Assembly (NCBI RefSeq): GCF_000731985.1
Contig: NZ_JNCS01000008.1
Coordinates: forward strand, 1 to 64,000
DNA length: 64,000 bases
Direction of reading: 5' to 3'
DNA from: Natrinema altunense
GTDB lineage: Archaea; Halobacteriota; Halobacteria; Halobacteriales; Natrialbaceae
Shown here piece after piece: positions 54,682 through 63,634 of the stretch. Positions within the stretch are counted from its first letter, which is position 1, and each line of letters begins with the position of its first letter. The notes below the pieces were generated by a model. The model worked only from the letters and a program-made list of their open reading frames with translations. It ran no database searches and was not told the origin of the DNA. The translations under genes were made by a program, and so were the position numbers.

Positions 54682-56250
54682 ATGTCAGACGACACTCCCG
54701 AATATGACTCCCCGCGGTCGGAGTCGCTGTGGCTTGCCACGACCCCAGCGACGGATTACGATCCCTTCGAGGGCGGGCTGGACGTCGACGTCGCGATCGT
54801 CGGCGGGGGGATCACCGGATTGAGCGCGGCGATCAATCTGCGGGAGTCCGGTCGGCGCGTCGCGGTCCTCGAGTCGGATCGGATCGTCGAGAGCACCACC
54901 GGGCACACGACGGCGAAACTGACCTCCCAGCACGGACTGCTCTACGAGACCCTCATCTCCCGGTTCGGCCGCGAGAAGGCGAGACAGTACGCAAACGCCA
55001 ACGAGGCGGCGATCGCGGAGGTCGAGCGCCGCGTCGACGACGCGGCCATCGACTGCGACTTCCGGCGAACGGACGCCTACACCTACGCGGCCTCGGCCGC
55101 CGATCTCGAGCGGGTCCGCGACGAGGTCGATGCGGCCCAACGAGTCGGACTCCCGGCGTCGTACGTCGAGGAGACGCCGCTGCCGTTCGACGTTCCGGGT
55201 GCGGTCCGGTTCGAGGAGCAGGCGGCGTTCCATCCCCGGCAGTACCTGCTCGCGATCGCCGAGACGATCCACGGGGACGGCAGCTACGTGTTCGAGGAGA
55301 CGCGCGCGCTCGATATCGACCCCGGGTCGCCGTGTCGCGTCGAAACGGAACGCGGTGACGTGATCGCCGACGACGTGGTCGTCGCGACGCAGTTCCCGTT
55401 TTTCGACCGCGCCGGCTACTTCGCACGGATGCACCCCCACCGCGCGTATCTGCTTGCGGTTCGCATCCACGGGACGCCCCCGGCGGGGATGTACTACAAC
55501 ACTGCGTCGCCGCCGGCGACGATGCGGCGGTACCCGGCGACCGAGGGGAGCGCGGACGACGAGAACGAGACGCTCCTGATCGTCGGCGGACAGAGCCACA
55601 AACCCGGACTCGAGGGGGTGCCGACCTCCGAACGGTACCGCCGGTGTGAGGCGTTCGCCCGCGAGCACTTCGACGTCGCGTCGATCGAGTACCGCTGGTC
55701 GACGATGGACTACTCGCCGGTCGATCGGGTCCCCTTCATCGGACGGATCGATCCGTTGACCGACCACGTCTACGTCGGCACCGGGTTCAACGGCTGGGGA
55801 ATGACGACCGGTACCGCTGCGGGGATGCTCCTCGCCGATCTGATCGTTACGGGATCGAGCCCCTGGGCCGACGTGTTCGATCCCCAACGGCTCACGCCCG
55901 GCGCGTCCGCGAAGCGCTTTCTCGCGGAAAACGCCAAAGTCGGGGGCAGCTTCGTCGGCGACCGGATCAAGTCCCTTCTTGCGTCGCTCGAGGCGCGCGG
56001 GTCGGGCGGCATCCCCGATACCGGAGAGGCTCGCGTCGTTCGGCGAACGGATCAGCCGCTCGGGATCTATCGGGACGAGGAGGAGACGGTTCACGCCGTC
56101 TCGGCGACCTGTCCGCACATGGGCTGTCTCGTCCGGTGGAACGACGCCGAAGCGACCTGGGACTGTCCCTGTCACGGCTCGCGGTTCACCCACGAGGGCG
56201 AGGTTCTGTCGGGACCCGCCGTCGAGGGGCTGCTGTACCGAGAGCTCTGA
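54682..56250 (+). CDS. FAD-dependent oxidoreductase with C-terminal Rieske domain
   Basis: The 522-residue protein has a DAO-type FAD domain starting with VAIVGGGITGLSAAINL and a C-terminal Rieske [2Fe-2S] domain. The Rieske ligands are complete: Cys477 and His479 in CPHMGC, and Cys495 and His498 in CPCHGS, with Cys482 and Cys497 able to form the stabilising disulfide. The pattern is that of the glycine/D-amino-acid oxidase plus Rieske fusion family, which may pass electrons from a flavin substrate oxidation to the cluster. The substrate is unknown. The ATG at 54682 follows a normal short upstream region. Confidence 0.86.
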   Translation: MSDDTPEYDSPRSESLWLATTPATDYDPFEGGLDVDVAIVGGGITGLSAAINLRESGRRVAVLESDRIVESTTGHTTAKLTSQHGLLYETLISRFGREKARQYANANEAAIAEVERRVDDAAIDCDFRRTDAYTYAASAADLERVRDEVDAAQRVGLPASYVEETPLPFDVPGAVRFEEQAAFHPRQYLLAIAETIHGDGSYVFEETRALDIDPGSPCRVETERGDVIADDVVVATQFPFFDRAGYFARMHPHRAYLLAVRIHGTPPAGMYYNTASPPATMRRYPATEGSADDENETLLIVGGQSHKPGLEGVPTSERYRRCEAFAREHFDVASIEYRWSTMDYSPVDRVPFIGRIDPLTDHVYVGTGFNGWGMTTGTAAGMLLADLIVTGSSPWADVFDPQRLTPGASAKRFLAENAKVGGSFVGDRIKSLLASLEARGSGGIPDTGEARVVRRTDQPLGIYRDEEETVHAVSATCPHMGCLVRWNDAEATWDCPCHGSRFTHEGEVLSGPAVEGLLYREL

Positions 56251-56283
56251 TCGGGTCCGACGATCGGCGGGACTCGCCCGCCG

Positions 56284-57027
56284 TCAGGGGAGCGACACCG
56301 CGTCGAGGTCGATCCGGTTCGGCTCGGGGACCGACTCGGCGGATGCGCTCGAGACGGCGTAGCTCGCCCGCTCGCTCGCGGTATCGTCGCCCGGAAGGAC
56401 GATCACGGCCTTGGCTAACAGCGGCGCGATCACGCCCGCCGCGATCGTCCGGGGATCGGACAGGGGCGTGCGAACGACGACACGGTCGTCGGCTTCGAGA
56501 CCGGTTTCCGTGACGACCTCGCGTGCGGCCTCGAGCAGTCCCTCGTGCGTAACCGGCCGCTCGCCGTCGGTCAGGATGACCGTTTCGGCATCGATCGACA
56601 ACGGCGGGAACGAGGGGTTCTCGCTCCAGAGGCCCGCGTCGAAGTGATGGATGTCCGGCGCGTCGGGCTTGTCACCGTAGCCGACTCGTTGCGCGCCGCG
56701 GGGTAACTCGTAGTCCGTGAACCGGTCGACGGGTGCGACGAGAGTCCGGAAGTCGTCCTCGTCGGTGAGATCCGCCGGCGGGTCGAATCGGGTCGTTCCC
56801 TCGAGTAGCGTCGTCCCGAAAAAGGCCAGCAGTGCGAGGGGGCCGTCGCCGACGACCCCGACGGTGACGCCGTTGCGAACGCCCGCGTGCCGCAGGAAGT
56901 TGCCGGCTTTCCACGAGGTCGTACATATCCAGTGGTAGTCGTACTCCCGCCCCGTCGCGTCGACGAGCGCGATCCGATCGTCGCGGAGTTCGCGGGTCAG
57001 CAGACCGTCGACCGTCCCAGCGTTCAT
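56284..57027 (-). CDS. Truncated acyl-CoA synthetase-like (ANL fold) protein
   Basis: The 247-residue protein aligns by eye with the N-terminal part of ANL enzymes (WICTTSWKAGNFLRHAGVRNGVTVGVV, in pieces) and the region ETVILTDGERPVTHEGLLEAAREV. The latter is where the AMP-binding A3 motif lies, but the usual Thr/Ser/Gly-rich loop is replaced. The C-terminal adenylation subdomain is absent. Such short haloarchaeal proteins are often labelled acetyl-CoA synthetase. I think catalysis is unlikely and a binding or regulatory role more plausible. The ATG at 57027 is preferred over one 33 bases upstream. Confidence 0.65.
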   Translation of the reverse strand: MNAGTVDGLLTRELRDDRIALVDATGREYDYHWICTTSWKAGNFLRHAGVRNGVTVGVVGDGPLALLAFFGTTLLEGTTRFDPPADLTDEDDFRTLVAPVDRFTDYELPRGAQRVGYGDKPDAPDIHHFDAGLWSENPSFPPLSIDAETVILTDGERPVTHEGLLEAAREVVTETGLEADDRVVVRTPLSDPRTIAAGVIAPLLAKAVIVLPGDDTASERASYAVSSASAESVPEPNRIDLDAVSLP

Positions 57028-57109
57028 ACTGAACACTCCGTCCCGGGGCCGAAAAAGCACGCCGACTCGCCGTGACGGGCTGCGCTTATGCGTCCCTCAT
57101 ACGACGGGC

Positions 57110-57703
57110 TCAGTCGTCCGCGGCCACCGGCTCGGCGTGATCGATATCGGTCCCGAGACACTCGAGGAACGTAGCGAGCCACTCGGGATGGTCGGGCCAC
57201 GCCTGTCCGGTCACGAGGTTCCCGTCGCGCGTAACGCCCTCCGCCCAGTCACCGCCGGCCGTTCGGACGTCCGTCTCGAGCGCCGGATAGCCGGTACAGG
57301 TTCGGCCGTCCAGGACGTCCGCGGCGGCGAGGAGTTGGACGCCGTGACACAGGCACGCGACGGGTTTGTCTTCCGCGAAGAAGTGCCGAACGTGCTCGAG
57401 AACTGCGTCGTAGGTGCGGAGGTACTCGGGTGCGCGGCCGCCCGGAACGACCAGCGCGTCGTACTCGGCCGGATCGACGGCGTCGAAGTCGTGGGTCAGT
57501 TCGAACTGGTGCCCGGGCTTTTCGGTGTATGTCTGGTCGCCCTCGAAGTCGTGGATCGCCGTCGGGCAGGTCTCACCGGCTTCCTTCTCCGGACACACGG
57601 CGTGAACGTCGTGTCCCACCATCTCGAGGGCCTGATACGGAACCATGACTTCGTAGTCCTCGACGTAGTCGCCGGCGAGGAGCAGGAGTTGTTGTGCTGG
57701 CAT
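57110..57703 (-). CDS. DJ-1/PfpI-family protein
   Basis: The 197-residue protein has the class I glutamine amidotransferase-like fold of the DJ-1/PfpI group. The nucleophile elbow is VACLCHGVQLL, with the Cys before His-Gly. DYEVMVPYQALEMVGH and ALVVPGGRAPEYLR are family features. Members act as glyoxalases/deglycases, chaperones or proteases; the intracellular-protease name is historical. It is preceded at 119 bases by the dnaJ stop, on the same strand, which might reflect a shared protein-stress context. Confidence 0.85.
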   Translation of the reverse strand: MPAQQLLLLAGDYVEDYEVMVPYQALEMVGHDVHAVCPEKEAGETCPTAIHDFEGDQTYTEKPGHQFELTHDFDAVDPAEYDALVVPGGRAPEYLRTYDAVLEHVRHFFAEDKPVACLCHGVQLLAAADVLDGRTCTGYPALETDVRTAGGDWAEGVTRDGNLVTGQAWPDHPEWLATFLECLGTDIDHAEPVAADD

Positions 57704-57822
57704 TGTAATCCATGCGGTGGTTCGATCGCAACGCCCATAACGTGTGGTGAACGGTACCGTGACACTCAGGTCGCCGGAGCAAACCCGTTCGGTTCGGCAG
57801 GGCGGCGGGGACGAAACGCGAC

Positions 57823-58995
57823 TCAGAACGCCCGCTTGATCTTCTCGAAGAAGCCTTCGGTCACTTCGATCTCGTCGCCGCCGGCTTCCGCGAAGGCCTC
57901 GAGCGCCTCGCGCTGGTCCTCGTTCAAGCTCTCCGGAGTGACGACTTGGACCTGCACGTAGAGGTCACCCTGCCCGCGACCGCGGAGACGCGGCATGCCC
58001 TTTCCTTCGAGGCGGAAGGTCTCGCCGCTCTGGGTCCCCGCTGGGATCTCGAACTCGGCAGCACCCTCGAGCGTCGGGACTTCGACGGTGTCGCCGAAGG
58101 TCGCCTGCGGGAACGAGATCGGCAGCCGGTACTGGAGGTCGTCGCCCTCGCGTTCGAACTCGTCGTGTTCGCGGATCGAGACGTCGATCAGCAGGTCGCC
58201 GTGGGGACCGTTCTCTGGGCTGGGCGCGCCCTCGCCTTCCATTCGAAGGGTCTGGCCCTCCTGAATGCCCGCCGGGACTTCGACGGTCAGCGTCGCCTCG
58301 GTGCGGACGTAGCCCTCGCCGCGACACTCGCCGCAGGTCTCGGAGTACAGCGTCCCCTCGCCCTCACAGCGGGGACAGGCCGTCGTCTGTTGGACCCGAC
58401 CGAGCGGCGTCTGCTGGACCTGCGTCACCTGCCCGCGACCCTGACATTGCGGACAGGTTTCGGCGTCGGCCTCCGGCGGATGACCCTCGCCCGCACAGCT
58501 CCCACACTCCTCTGGTCGTTCGACGGTGAACTGCTTTTCAGCCCCCTCGTAGGCCTCCTCGAGATCGATCTCGAGTTCGGTCCGCAGGTCCCGTCCTTTG
58601 CGCGGCTGCCGGCGGCCGCGTCCGCCGCCACCGCCACCGCCGAAGACCTGTTCGAAGAGGTCGCCGAGACCGCCACCGCCACCCATACCGCCACCGCCCA
58701 TGCCGCCGAACGGGCCGCCACCCATGCCGCCGGCACCGCCGCCCTCGCTGGCGTCGAAGCCGTGTTTTTCGGCCTGTTCGTAGCGGTCGTGGCCCATCCG
58801 GTCGTAGGCCTCGCGCTTCTCCTCGTCGGTTAGGACCTGCTTTGCCTTCTGGATCTTCTTGAATTTCTCCTCGGCATCGGGGTCGTCGCTGACGTCCGGG
58901 TGATACTCGGTGGCCTTCGACCGATACGCCTGTTTGATCTCCTCGGCAGACGCGTCGGGGCTCACGCCGAGAACGTCGTAGAAGTCCTCGCTCAT
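57823..58995 (-). CDS. dnaJ: Chaperone DnaJ (Hsp40)
   Basis: The 390-residue protein is a type I DnaJ. The J domain has HPD at residues 32-34. A Gly/Phe-rich region holds runs such as GGMGGGPFGGMGGG. The zinc finger region has all four CxxCxGxG repeats (CGSCAGEG, CPQCQGRG, CPRCEGEG, CGECRGEG). The C-terminal substrate-binding domains end in GFFEKIKRAF. It delivers unfolded clients to DnaK and stimulates its ATPase. It is the last of the minus-strand cluster grpE-dnaK-(2-TM gene)-dnaJ, but with a 372-base gap upstream and so probably its own promoter. Confidence 0.95.
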   Translation of the reverse strand: MSEDFYDVLGVSPDASAEEIKQAYRSKATEYHPDVSDDPDAEEKFKKIQKAKQVLTDEEKREAYDRMGHDRYEQAEKHGFDASEGGGAGGMGGGPFGGMGGGGMGGGGGLGDLFEQVFGGGGGGGRGRRQPRKGRDLRTELEIDLEEAYEGAEKQFTVERPEECGSCAGEGHPPEADAETCPQCQGRGQVTQVQQTPLGRVQQTTACPRCEGEGTLYSETCGECRGEGYVRTEATLTVEVPAGIQEGQTLRMEGEGAPSPENGPHGDLLIDVSIREHDEFEREGDDLQYRLPISFPQATFGDTVEVPTLEGAAEFEIPAGTQSGETFRLEGKGMPRLRGRGQGDLYVQVQVVTPESLNEDQREALEAFAEAGGDEIEVTEGFFEKIKRAF

Positions 58996-59367
58996 TCGTT
59001 GTGCAACCGATACTCGGTTGAGCCACTTGAAACGAACGTTCCATGGAGCATGCGACCCAGTGCGCTCGTGTCCTATCAGGAGCGACCCCAACCACCGCTG
59101 CAGTTCACTGCCGTCCGGTTGCAACAGTGGCGAGGACTCGTTCGCCGTGACACGATCCCTCAGATCGAACTTGTAAAGAGGGACTCGTCGTAGTCATCCG
59201 TCACATCAACGGCCGCCCGTGATACGAGATGTTTGACAATCTCGATTCGGACGCGTACCGGTCGCCATACCGGACTGCCCTGTTCTAACGTCGGGAACGA
59301 AAGACCGCAGCGGCTGAACGCGATCAGGACGGTGACCGATACAATGACTCTCAAACGAAAACGGGGG
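58996..59367. other. 372-base intergenic stretch upstream of dnaJ
   Basis: No convincing gene is present; the frames here lack acidic codon bias. The stretch should carry the dnaJ promoter. On the minus strand CGTTTCAAGTGG near 59026-59037 sits about 31-42 bases before the ATG and could be a BRE/TATA variant, but no typical TATA box is seen. I see no hairpin I would trust. Confidence 0.4.
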
Positions 59368-59565
59368 TTAGCCGTCGATCCATACATACCAGATGACTGT
59401 TGCGAAGACGGCGGCGAATACGAACGAGGTCCCGATCGCGTCCGCTACGGATCGGCCTGTGTAAATTCCAGTTATGAACGACGCGGAAAAAGTAACGGAA
59501 AAATAGACTATCGTCTTTCTGACTCGAATCGAATCGAACCCGTCGTTTGGCTGCTGATCCGACAT
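59368..59565 (-). CDS. Small two-TM membrane protein within the dnaK-dnaJ interval
   Basis: The 65-residue protein starts MSDQQPNDGFDSIRVRK, a polar head with a basic patch. Two membrane segments follow: TIVYFSVTFSASFITGIYTG (about 18-37) and VADAIGTSFVFAAVFATVIWYVWI (about 40-63). The positive-inside rule places both termini inside. It has no catalytic motif. It sits between dnaK and dnaJ on the same strand, which may or may not reflect a role in membrane-linked proteostasis. The start is chosen for the polar head; the longer frame adds a Pro-rich piece without support. Confidence 0.65.
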   Translation of the reverse strand: MSDQQPNDGFDSIRVRKTIVYFSVTFSASFITGIYTGRSVADAIGTSFVFAAVFATVIWYVWIDG

Positions 59566-59811
59566 CGGTAGTTGGCTCACTGGTGGATTCGTTGGTGGTT
59601 CTACACGTCGTGTGGCAATCAATCATGCGGTCGAAAACGAGAGCCGATTAGCAGTACCCTCTTTCTTTCCGAGGGTTGTCGTGGGTATGGCCGCCCATTC
59701 GAGAGGCTGGCTCGACGAACGCAAATCAACAGCGGGCCAACGCGACTCGGCGGCCGGATTACAGTCAGCACTCGTCCGCCGGTTTCGAAACTACAAGTGA
59801 GAAGTAGCTCG

Positions 59812-61740
59812 TTACTCCTCGTCGTCCTCGTCGAAGTCGACGTCCTCGAAGTCGGCGTCGACGAACTCCTCGTCCTCGCCGCCGGCAGCGCCGGCGTCGG
59901 GACCGGGGTTCGGACCGCCGCCCATGCCGCCGGGGCCTGCACCGGCACCGGCCGCACCGCCAGCACCCGCAGCACCGCCGGCAGCGCCGGCACCGGCCTC
60001 CTGCTGGTAGATCTGCTTGCCGATCTCCTGCAGTTCCTCGCTCAGGGCCTCGGTCGCGGACTCGATGTCGTCGGCGTCGGCATCGTCGTCGTCGATCGTC
60101 TCCTCCAAGTCCTCGATCGCGGCCTCGATATCGGCACGGAGGTCGTCGTCGACCTGCTCGTCGTTCTCCTCGAGCAGCGTTTCCGCGCGCTGGATCGTCG
60201 CCTCGGCGGCGTTACGCGCTTCGATGCGCTCGCGCTTTTGCTGGTCTTCCTCGGCGTGTTTCTCGGCCTCTTCCTGCATTTTCTCGATCTGCTCGTCGGA
60301 GAGACCGGCACCGCCCTCGATGGTGATCTCCTCGGTGGTGCCGCTGCCTTTGTCCTCCGCCGAGACGTTGACGATGCCGTTTTCGTCGATCGAGAAGGAC
60401 ACCTCGATCTGTGGCGTACCGGCGGGGGCCGGCGGGATGCCGGTCAGGTGGAACTCGCCGAGCAGTTCGTTCTCTTCGGCCAGTTCGCGCTCGCCCTGGA
60501 AGACACGGACCTGTACCGTGGTCTGGTTGTCCGCTGCGGTGGTGAACACCTTCGACTCCTCGGTCGGAATCGTCGTGTTCTTCTCGATAAGTCGTTCGAA
60601 GAGCCCTCCTTTGACCTCGATCCCGAGCGAAAGCGGCGTGACGTCGAGCAGGACGATGTCGTCGACCTCGCCGCCCAGGACGCCGCCCTGAATCGCCGCG
60701 CCCAGCGCGACGGCCTCGTCGGGATTGACGTTCTTCTGGGGCTCTTCGCCGATGAGTTCCTCGACCTTCTCGGAGACCTGCGGCATTCGGGTCGAGCCAC
60801 CGACCAGGAGGACCTCGTCGATGTCGTCCTTGCTGTAGTCGGCGTCCTCGAGTGCCTGCTCGGTCGGCTCGACCGTGCGGTCGATGAGGTCGCTGGTGAG
60901 CGATTCGAACTTCGCGCGGGTCAGCGACTCCTCCAGGTGGATCGGGCCGTCGTCGGTCGCCGTGATGAACGGCAGGTTGATCTCGGTCTCCTTGCGCGAG
61001 GAGAGTTCGATCTTGGCCTCCTCGGCGGCGTCTTTCAGCCGCTGGAGTGCCTGCCGGTCCTCGTGGAGGTCGATCCCGTGTTCGGCCTCGAACTGGTCGG
61101 CGAGGTAGTCGATGATTGCCTCGTCCCAGTCGTCGCCGCCGAGATCGTTGTCACCGTTGGTCGCGACGACCTCGTAGACGCCGCCGCCGAGATCGAGAAT
61201 CGAGACGTCGAAGGTGCCGCCGCCGAGGTCGTAGACGAGCACGGTCTGGTCGGAATCGTCGTCGAGGCCGTAGGCCATCGACGCGGCGGTCGGCTCGTTG
61301 ATGATGCGCTCGACCTCGAAGCCGGCGATCTCGCCGGCGTCTTTGGTCGCCTGGCGCTGTCGGTCGGAGAAGTACGCCGGGACCGTGATGACGGCTTTCT
61401 CGACCTCGTCGCCGAGATAGTCCTCGGCGTCGCGTTTGATCTTCTGGAGGATCATCGCCGAGATCTCCTCGGGCGTATACTCCTCGCCCTCGATCTCGAC
61501 GGTGTAGTCCTCCTCGCCGATGTGGCGCTTGATCGACGCGATCGTCTTTTCGGGGTTCTGGATCGCCTGGTTCTTCGCCGGTTTCCCAACGAGTCGCTCG
61601 TCGTCGGTAAAGGCGACGACGGAGGGCGTCGTCCGTTCGCCTTCGGCGTTGACGATGATCTCCGGATCGCCGCCTTCCATCACCGCGAACGCACTGTTCG
61701 TCGTCCCCAGGTCGATTCCGAGAATTTTGTTGCTCGCCAT
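59812..61740 (-). CDS. dnaK: Chaperone DnaK (Hsp70)
   Basis: The 642-residue protein starts [18 protein letters not shown], the Hsp70 phosphate-1 motif. It has the phosphate-2 motif [11 protein letters not shown], the adenosine motif VGGSTRMP, and the interdomain linker [14 protein letters not shown]-like [13 protein letters not shown]. The C-terminal lid is followed by a Gly/Ala-rich stretch ([18 protein letters not shown]) and the acidic tail [18 protein letters not shown]. It is the ATP-driven core of the cluster, with GrpE encoded 171 bases upstream. The TATA-like box right before the gene suggests that dnaK can be transcribed alone. Confidence 0.96.
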   Translation of the reverse strand: MASNKILGIDLGTTNSAFAVMEGGDPEIIVNAEGERTTPSVVAFTDDERLVGKPAKNQAIQNPEKTIASIKRHIGEEDYTVEIEGEEYTPEEISAMILQKIKRDAEDYLGDEVEKAVITVPAYFSDRQRQATKDAGEIAGFEVERIINEPTAASMAYGLDDDSDQTVLVYDLGGGTFDVSILDLGGGVYEVVATNGDNDLGGDDWDEAIIDYLADQFEAEHGIDLHEDRQALQRLKDAAEEAKIELSSRKETEINLPFITATDDGPIHLEESLTRAKFESLTSDLIDRTVEPTEQALEDADYSKDDIDEVLLVGGSTRMPQVSEKVEELIGEEPQKNVNPDEAVALGAAIQGGVLGGEVDDIVLLDVTPLSLGIEVKGGLFERLIEKNTTIPTEESKVFTTAADNQTTVQVRVFQGERELAEENELLGEFHLTGIPPAPAGTPQIEVSFSIDENGIVNVSAEDKGSGTTEEITIEGGAGLSDEQIEKMQEEAEKHAEEDQQKRERIEARNAAEATIQRAETLLEENDEQVDDDLRADIEAAIEDLEETIDDDDADADDIESATEALSEELQEIGKQIYQQEAGAGAAGGAAGAGGAAGAGAGPGGMGGGPNPGPDAGAAGGEDEEFVDADFEDVDFDEDDEE

Positions 61741-61766
61741 CGTGGACGGGTATTGTGCGCACTTTG

Positions 61767-61774
61767 TTTTAAAG
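61767..61774 (-). promoter_or_regulatory. TATA box of dnaK
   Basis: The minus strand reads CTTTAAAAC, about 27-34 bases before the dnaK ATG at 61740. This predicts a leaderless or near-leaderless mRNA separate from grpE. Confidence 0.6.
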
Positions 61775-61911
61775 GTTACTAGCTGAACGACGAAGCCGAA
61801 TAAAATACGACTCTGCCGGCGTACAGCCTCGCTCGCGACAGTTGGCTCGCAGTAAAAATCAGCGTCGATCCGGCGTTCGCTCGAGCGGTCGGTACTCGAC
61901 GAACCCGGGCG

Positions 61912-62985
61912 TTACTCGTCCGCTTCGTCGGCGGAAGCGTCCGTCCCGTCGGCGGTGACTTCGCCGCCGAGTTCGATTGCGTCGTCCTCGGCGTCCGTCG
62001 AATCGCCCTCGGCCGTCGCGTCGTCGTCCTCGCCGTCCCCGTCGGTCGACTCGGCGGCGTTCTCGGCGGCTTCGTCACTGTCGCCGTCGGCGAGGTCGCC
62101 GTTCGAGACGGTCACCTGGGCGTTCTGAATGACCTTGCCGCCCATCTCGTAGCCGGGCGTGTAGACGTCGGCGACGGTTCCCTCGGGCTGGTCGCTGTCG
62201 ACCTGCATCATGACCTCGTGGCGCTGTGGGTCGGTCTCGGTCCCGGGGTCGGGATCGATCTCGGAGACGTTCTCGTCCTCGAGAATCCGATCGAACTCGC
62301 GCAGCGTCATCTCGACGCCGTCCCGGAGGCTCTCGGCGTCGCCGCTATCTTCCTCGAGAGCGCGCTTGAGGTTGTCGCGGACGCCGATGAGTCGCTCGAC
62401 GAGGTCCTCGGTGGCGCGATCTTTGATCTGTTGTTGGCGCTTTTTCGCGCGTTTCTTGTAGTTCTGGAAATCCGCCTGCTTGCGCTTGAGCCGGCTTTCG
62501 AGGTCCTCGATCTCCTCGCTGTACTCCTCGAGTCGCTCGTCGCGCTCGTCGACGGCCTGCTCGTACTCATCCAGTTCGTCCTGAAGGTCGCCGATGGTTT
62601 CGGCCTGTGACTCGATGCGCTCCGTGAGGTCCTCGAGTTCCTCGCGCTGGTGTTTGACGGTCCCGTTGAGATCACGGGCCTCCTCGACGATGGAGCCGAC
62701 CTTGCGGGCGAGTTCGTCGTCGTACTCCGTGACCCGATCGAGCACGTGCTGGATGTCCTCGCTCGTTTCGGGCGCGTCGTCGGCGTCGCCGCTCGTCTCG
62801 GTATCCTGTTCCGCGTCGGCGTCCGCGCCCGTGGCTGCCGATTCCGCGTCGGCCGCCTCGGGAGTCGGTTCCGATTCCCCATCCGTCGACGCCGCGGGGC
62901 CCACGTCGGTCGTCTCGCCGTCGTCGGTGTTCTCCGCGGACGGGACACCCTGGGCTGACGTGTCCGTGCCCTCGTCTTCGCTCAT
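61912..62985 (-). CDS. grpE: Nucleotide exchange factor GrpE with acidic extensions
   Basis: The 357-residue protein has a GrpE core of about 200 residues: a long coiled coil (from DELARKVGSIVEEARDL through DDQELDEYEQ-like heptads) and the C-terminal beta domain with ETDPQRHEVMMQVDS and YTPGYEMGGKVIQNAQVTVS. It accelerates ADP release from DnaK. Very acidic, low-complexity extensions lie before (about 85 residues) and after (about 60 residues) the core, making it nearly twice the bacterial length. The ATG at 62985 is fixed by a TATA-like box 22-29 bases upstream. It leads the chaperone cluster. Confidence 0.93.
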   Translation of the reverse strand: MSEDEGTDTSAQGVPSAENTDDGETTDVGPAASTDGESEPTPEAADAESAATGADADAEQDTETSGDADDAPETSEDIQHVLDRVTEYDDELARKVGSIVEEARDLNGTVKHQREELEDLTERIESQAETIGDLQDELDEYEQAVDERDERLEEYSEEIEDLESRLKRKQADFQNYKKRAKKRQQQIKDRATEDLVERLIGVRDNLKRALEEDSGDAESLRDGVEMTLREFDRILEDENVSEIDPDPGTETDPQRHEVMMQVDSDQPEGTVADVYTPGYEMGGKVIQNAQVTVSNGDLADGDSDEAAENAAESTDGDGEDDDATAEGDSTDAEDDAIELGGEVTADGTDASADEADE

Positions 62986-63005
62986 ATGCCAGTCAACGAA
63001 CAGCG

Positions 63006-63014
63006 GTAATAAAA
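63006..63014 (-). promoter_or_regulatory. TATA-like box of grpE
   Basis: The minus strand reads CTTTTATTA, about 22-29 bases before the grpE ATG at 62985, at archaeal leaderless spacing. Confidence 0.5.
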
Positions 63015-63163
63015 GGGTTGAGGTAGCCGGATCACGGTGGCCGAGCGGGACCACGGCGTTGCCGTGCAGGGGTGATGACCGTGCTCACCGGTTCGACGGC
63101 CGGTACCGATGGGGCCGCTGCGTCGACGGAAAGCATCATAACAATTGTGTCCGTTCTAGAAGT

Positions 63164-63538
63164 ATGAGTCAAGATAACAGGGAAACCGTCGCGGACGTAA
63201 TGTCAACGCCGCTGGAGACGATTTCGGGAGATGCGACGGTCATGGAGGCCACGAAACGGATGCGCGAGACGGAGATCAACGCGTTGGTCGTTCGAACCTC
63301 GCCGCGGGCGATCATCAGCAGTACGGACGTCCTCGACGCCGTCGCTGCCGGCCGAGACGTTTCGGAGTTGACCGTGTCCGACGTGATGACGACCGACGTC
63401 GAGACCGCCACCCCGGACCTCTACATGGAAGAGGTCGCCGCGATGATGACCACCTACGGTATCAAACACCTCCCGGTCGTCGACGACGACTACGTCGGGA
63501 TGGTCTCCTCGACCGACGTCACCGCCCATCTCTCGTAA
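63164..63538 (+). CDS. Stand-alone CBS-pair protein
   Basis: The 124-residue protein is just one CBS pair (Bateman module). CBS1 runs from VADVMSTPLETIS to INALVVRTSP, and CBS2 from VSDVMTTDVETATPD to HLPVVDDDYVGMVSSTDV. Such stand-alone CBS proteins bind adenine nucleotides and may regulate a partner. The partner is unknown; the divergent neighbour is grpE (178 bases between start codons). The ATG at 63164 begins MSQDNRETVADVM; the much longer open frame upstream overlaps the grpE promoter and is not supported. Confidence 0.87.
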   Translation: MSQDNRETVADVMSTPLETISGDATVMEATKRMRETEINALVVRTSPRAIISSTDVLDAVAAGRDVSELTVSDVMTTDVETATPDLYMEEVAAMMTTYGIKHLPVVDDDYVGMVSSTDVTAHLS

Positions 63539-63634
63539 GGTCGACCCCGGAGGTAGTTCGCGGTCCTCGAGCGCGCTGCTCTCGAGACTACCGACACCGG
63601 ACAGTATTTGTATGCCCTGCCCCGACTGTGGCCC

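Noticed and set aside
58900-59193. 97-codon plus-strand frame over the dnaJ start region
   Set aside because: It overlaps the J domain coding sequence antisense and lacks any motif.
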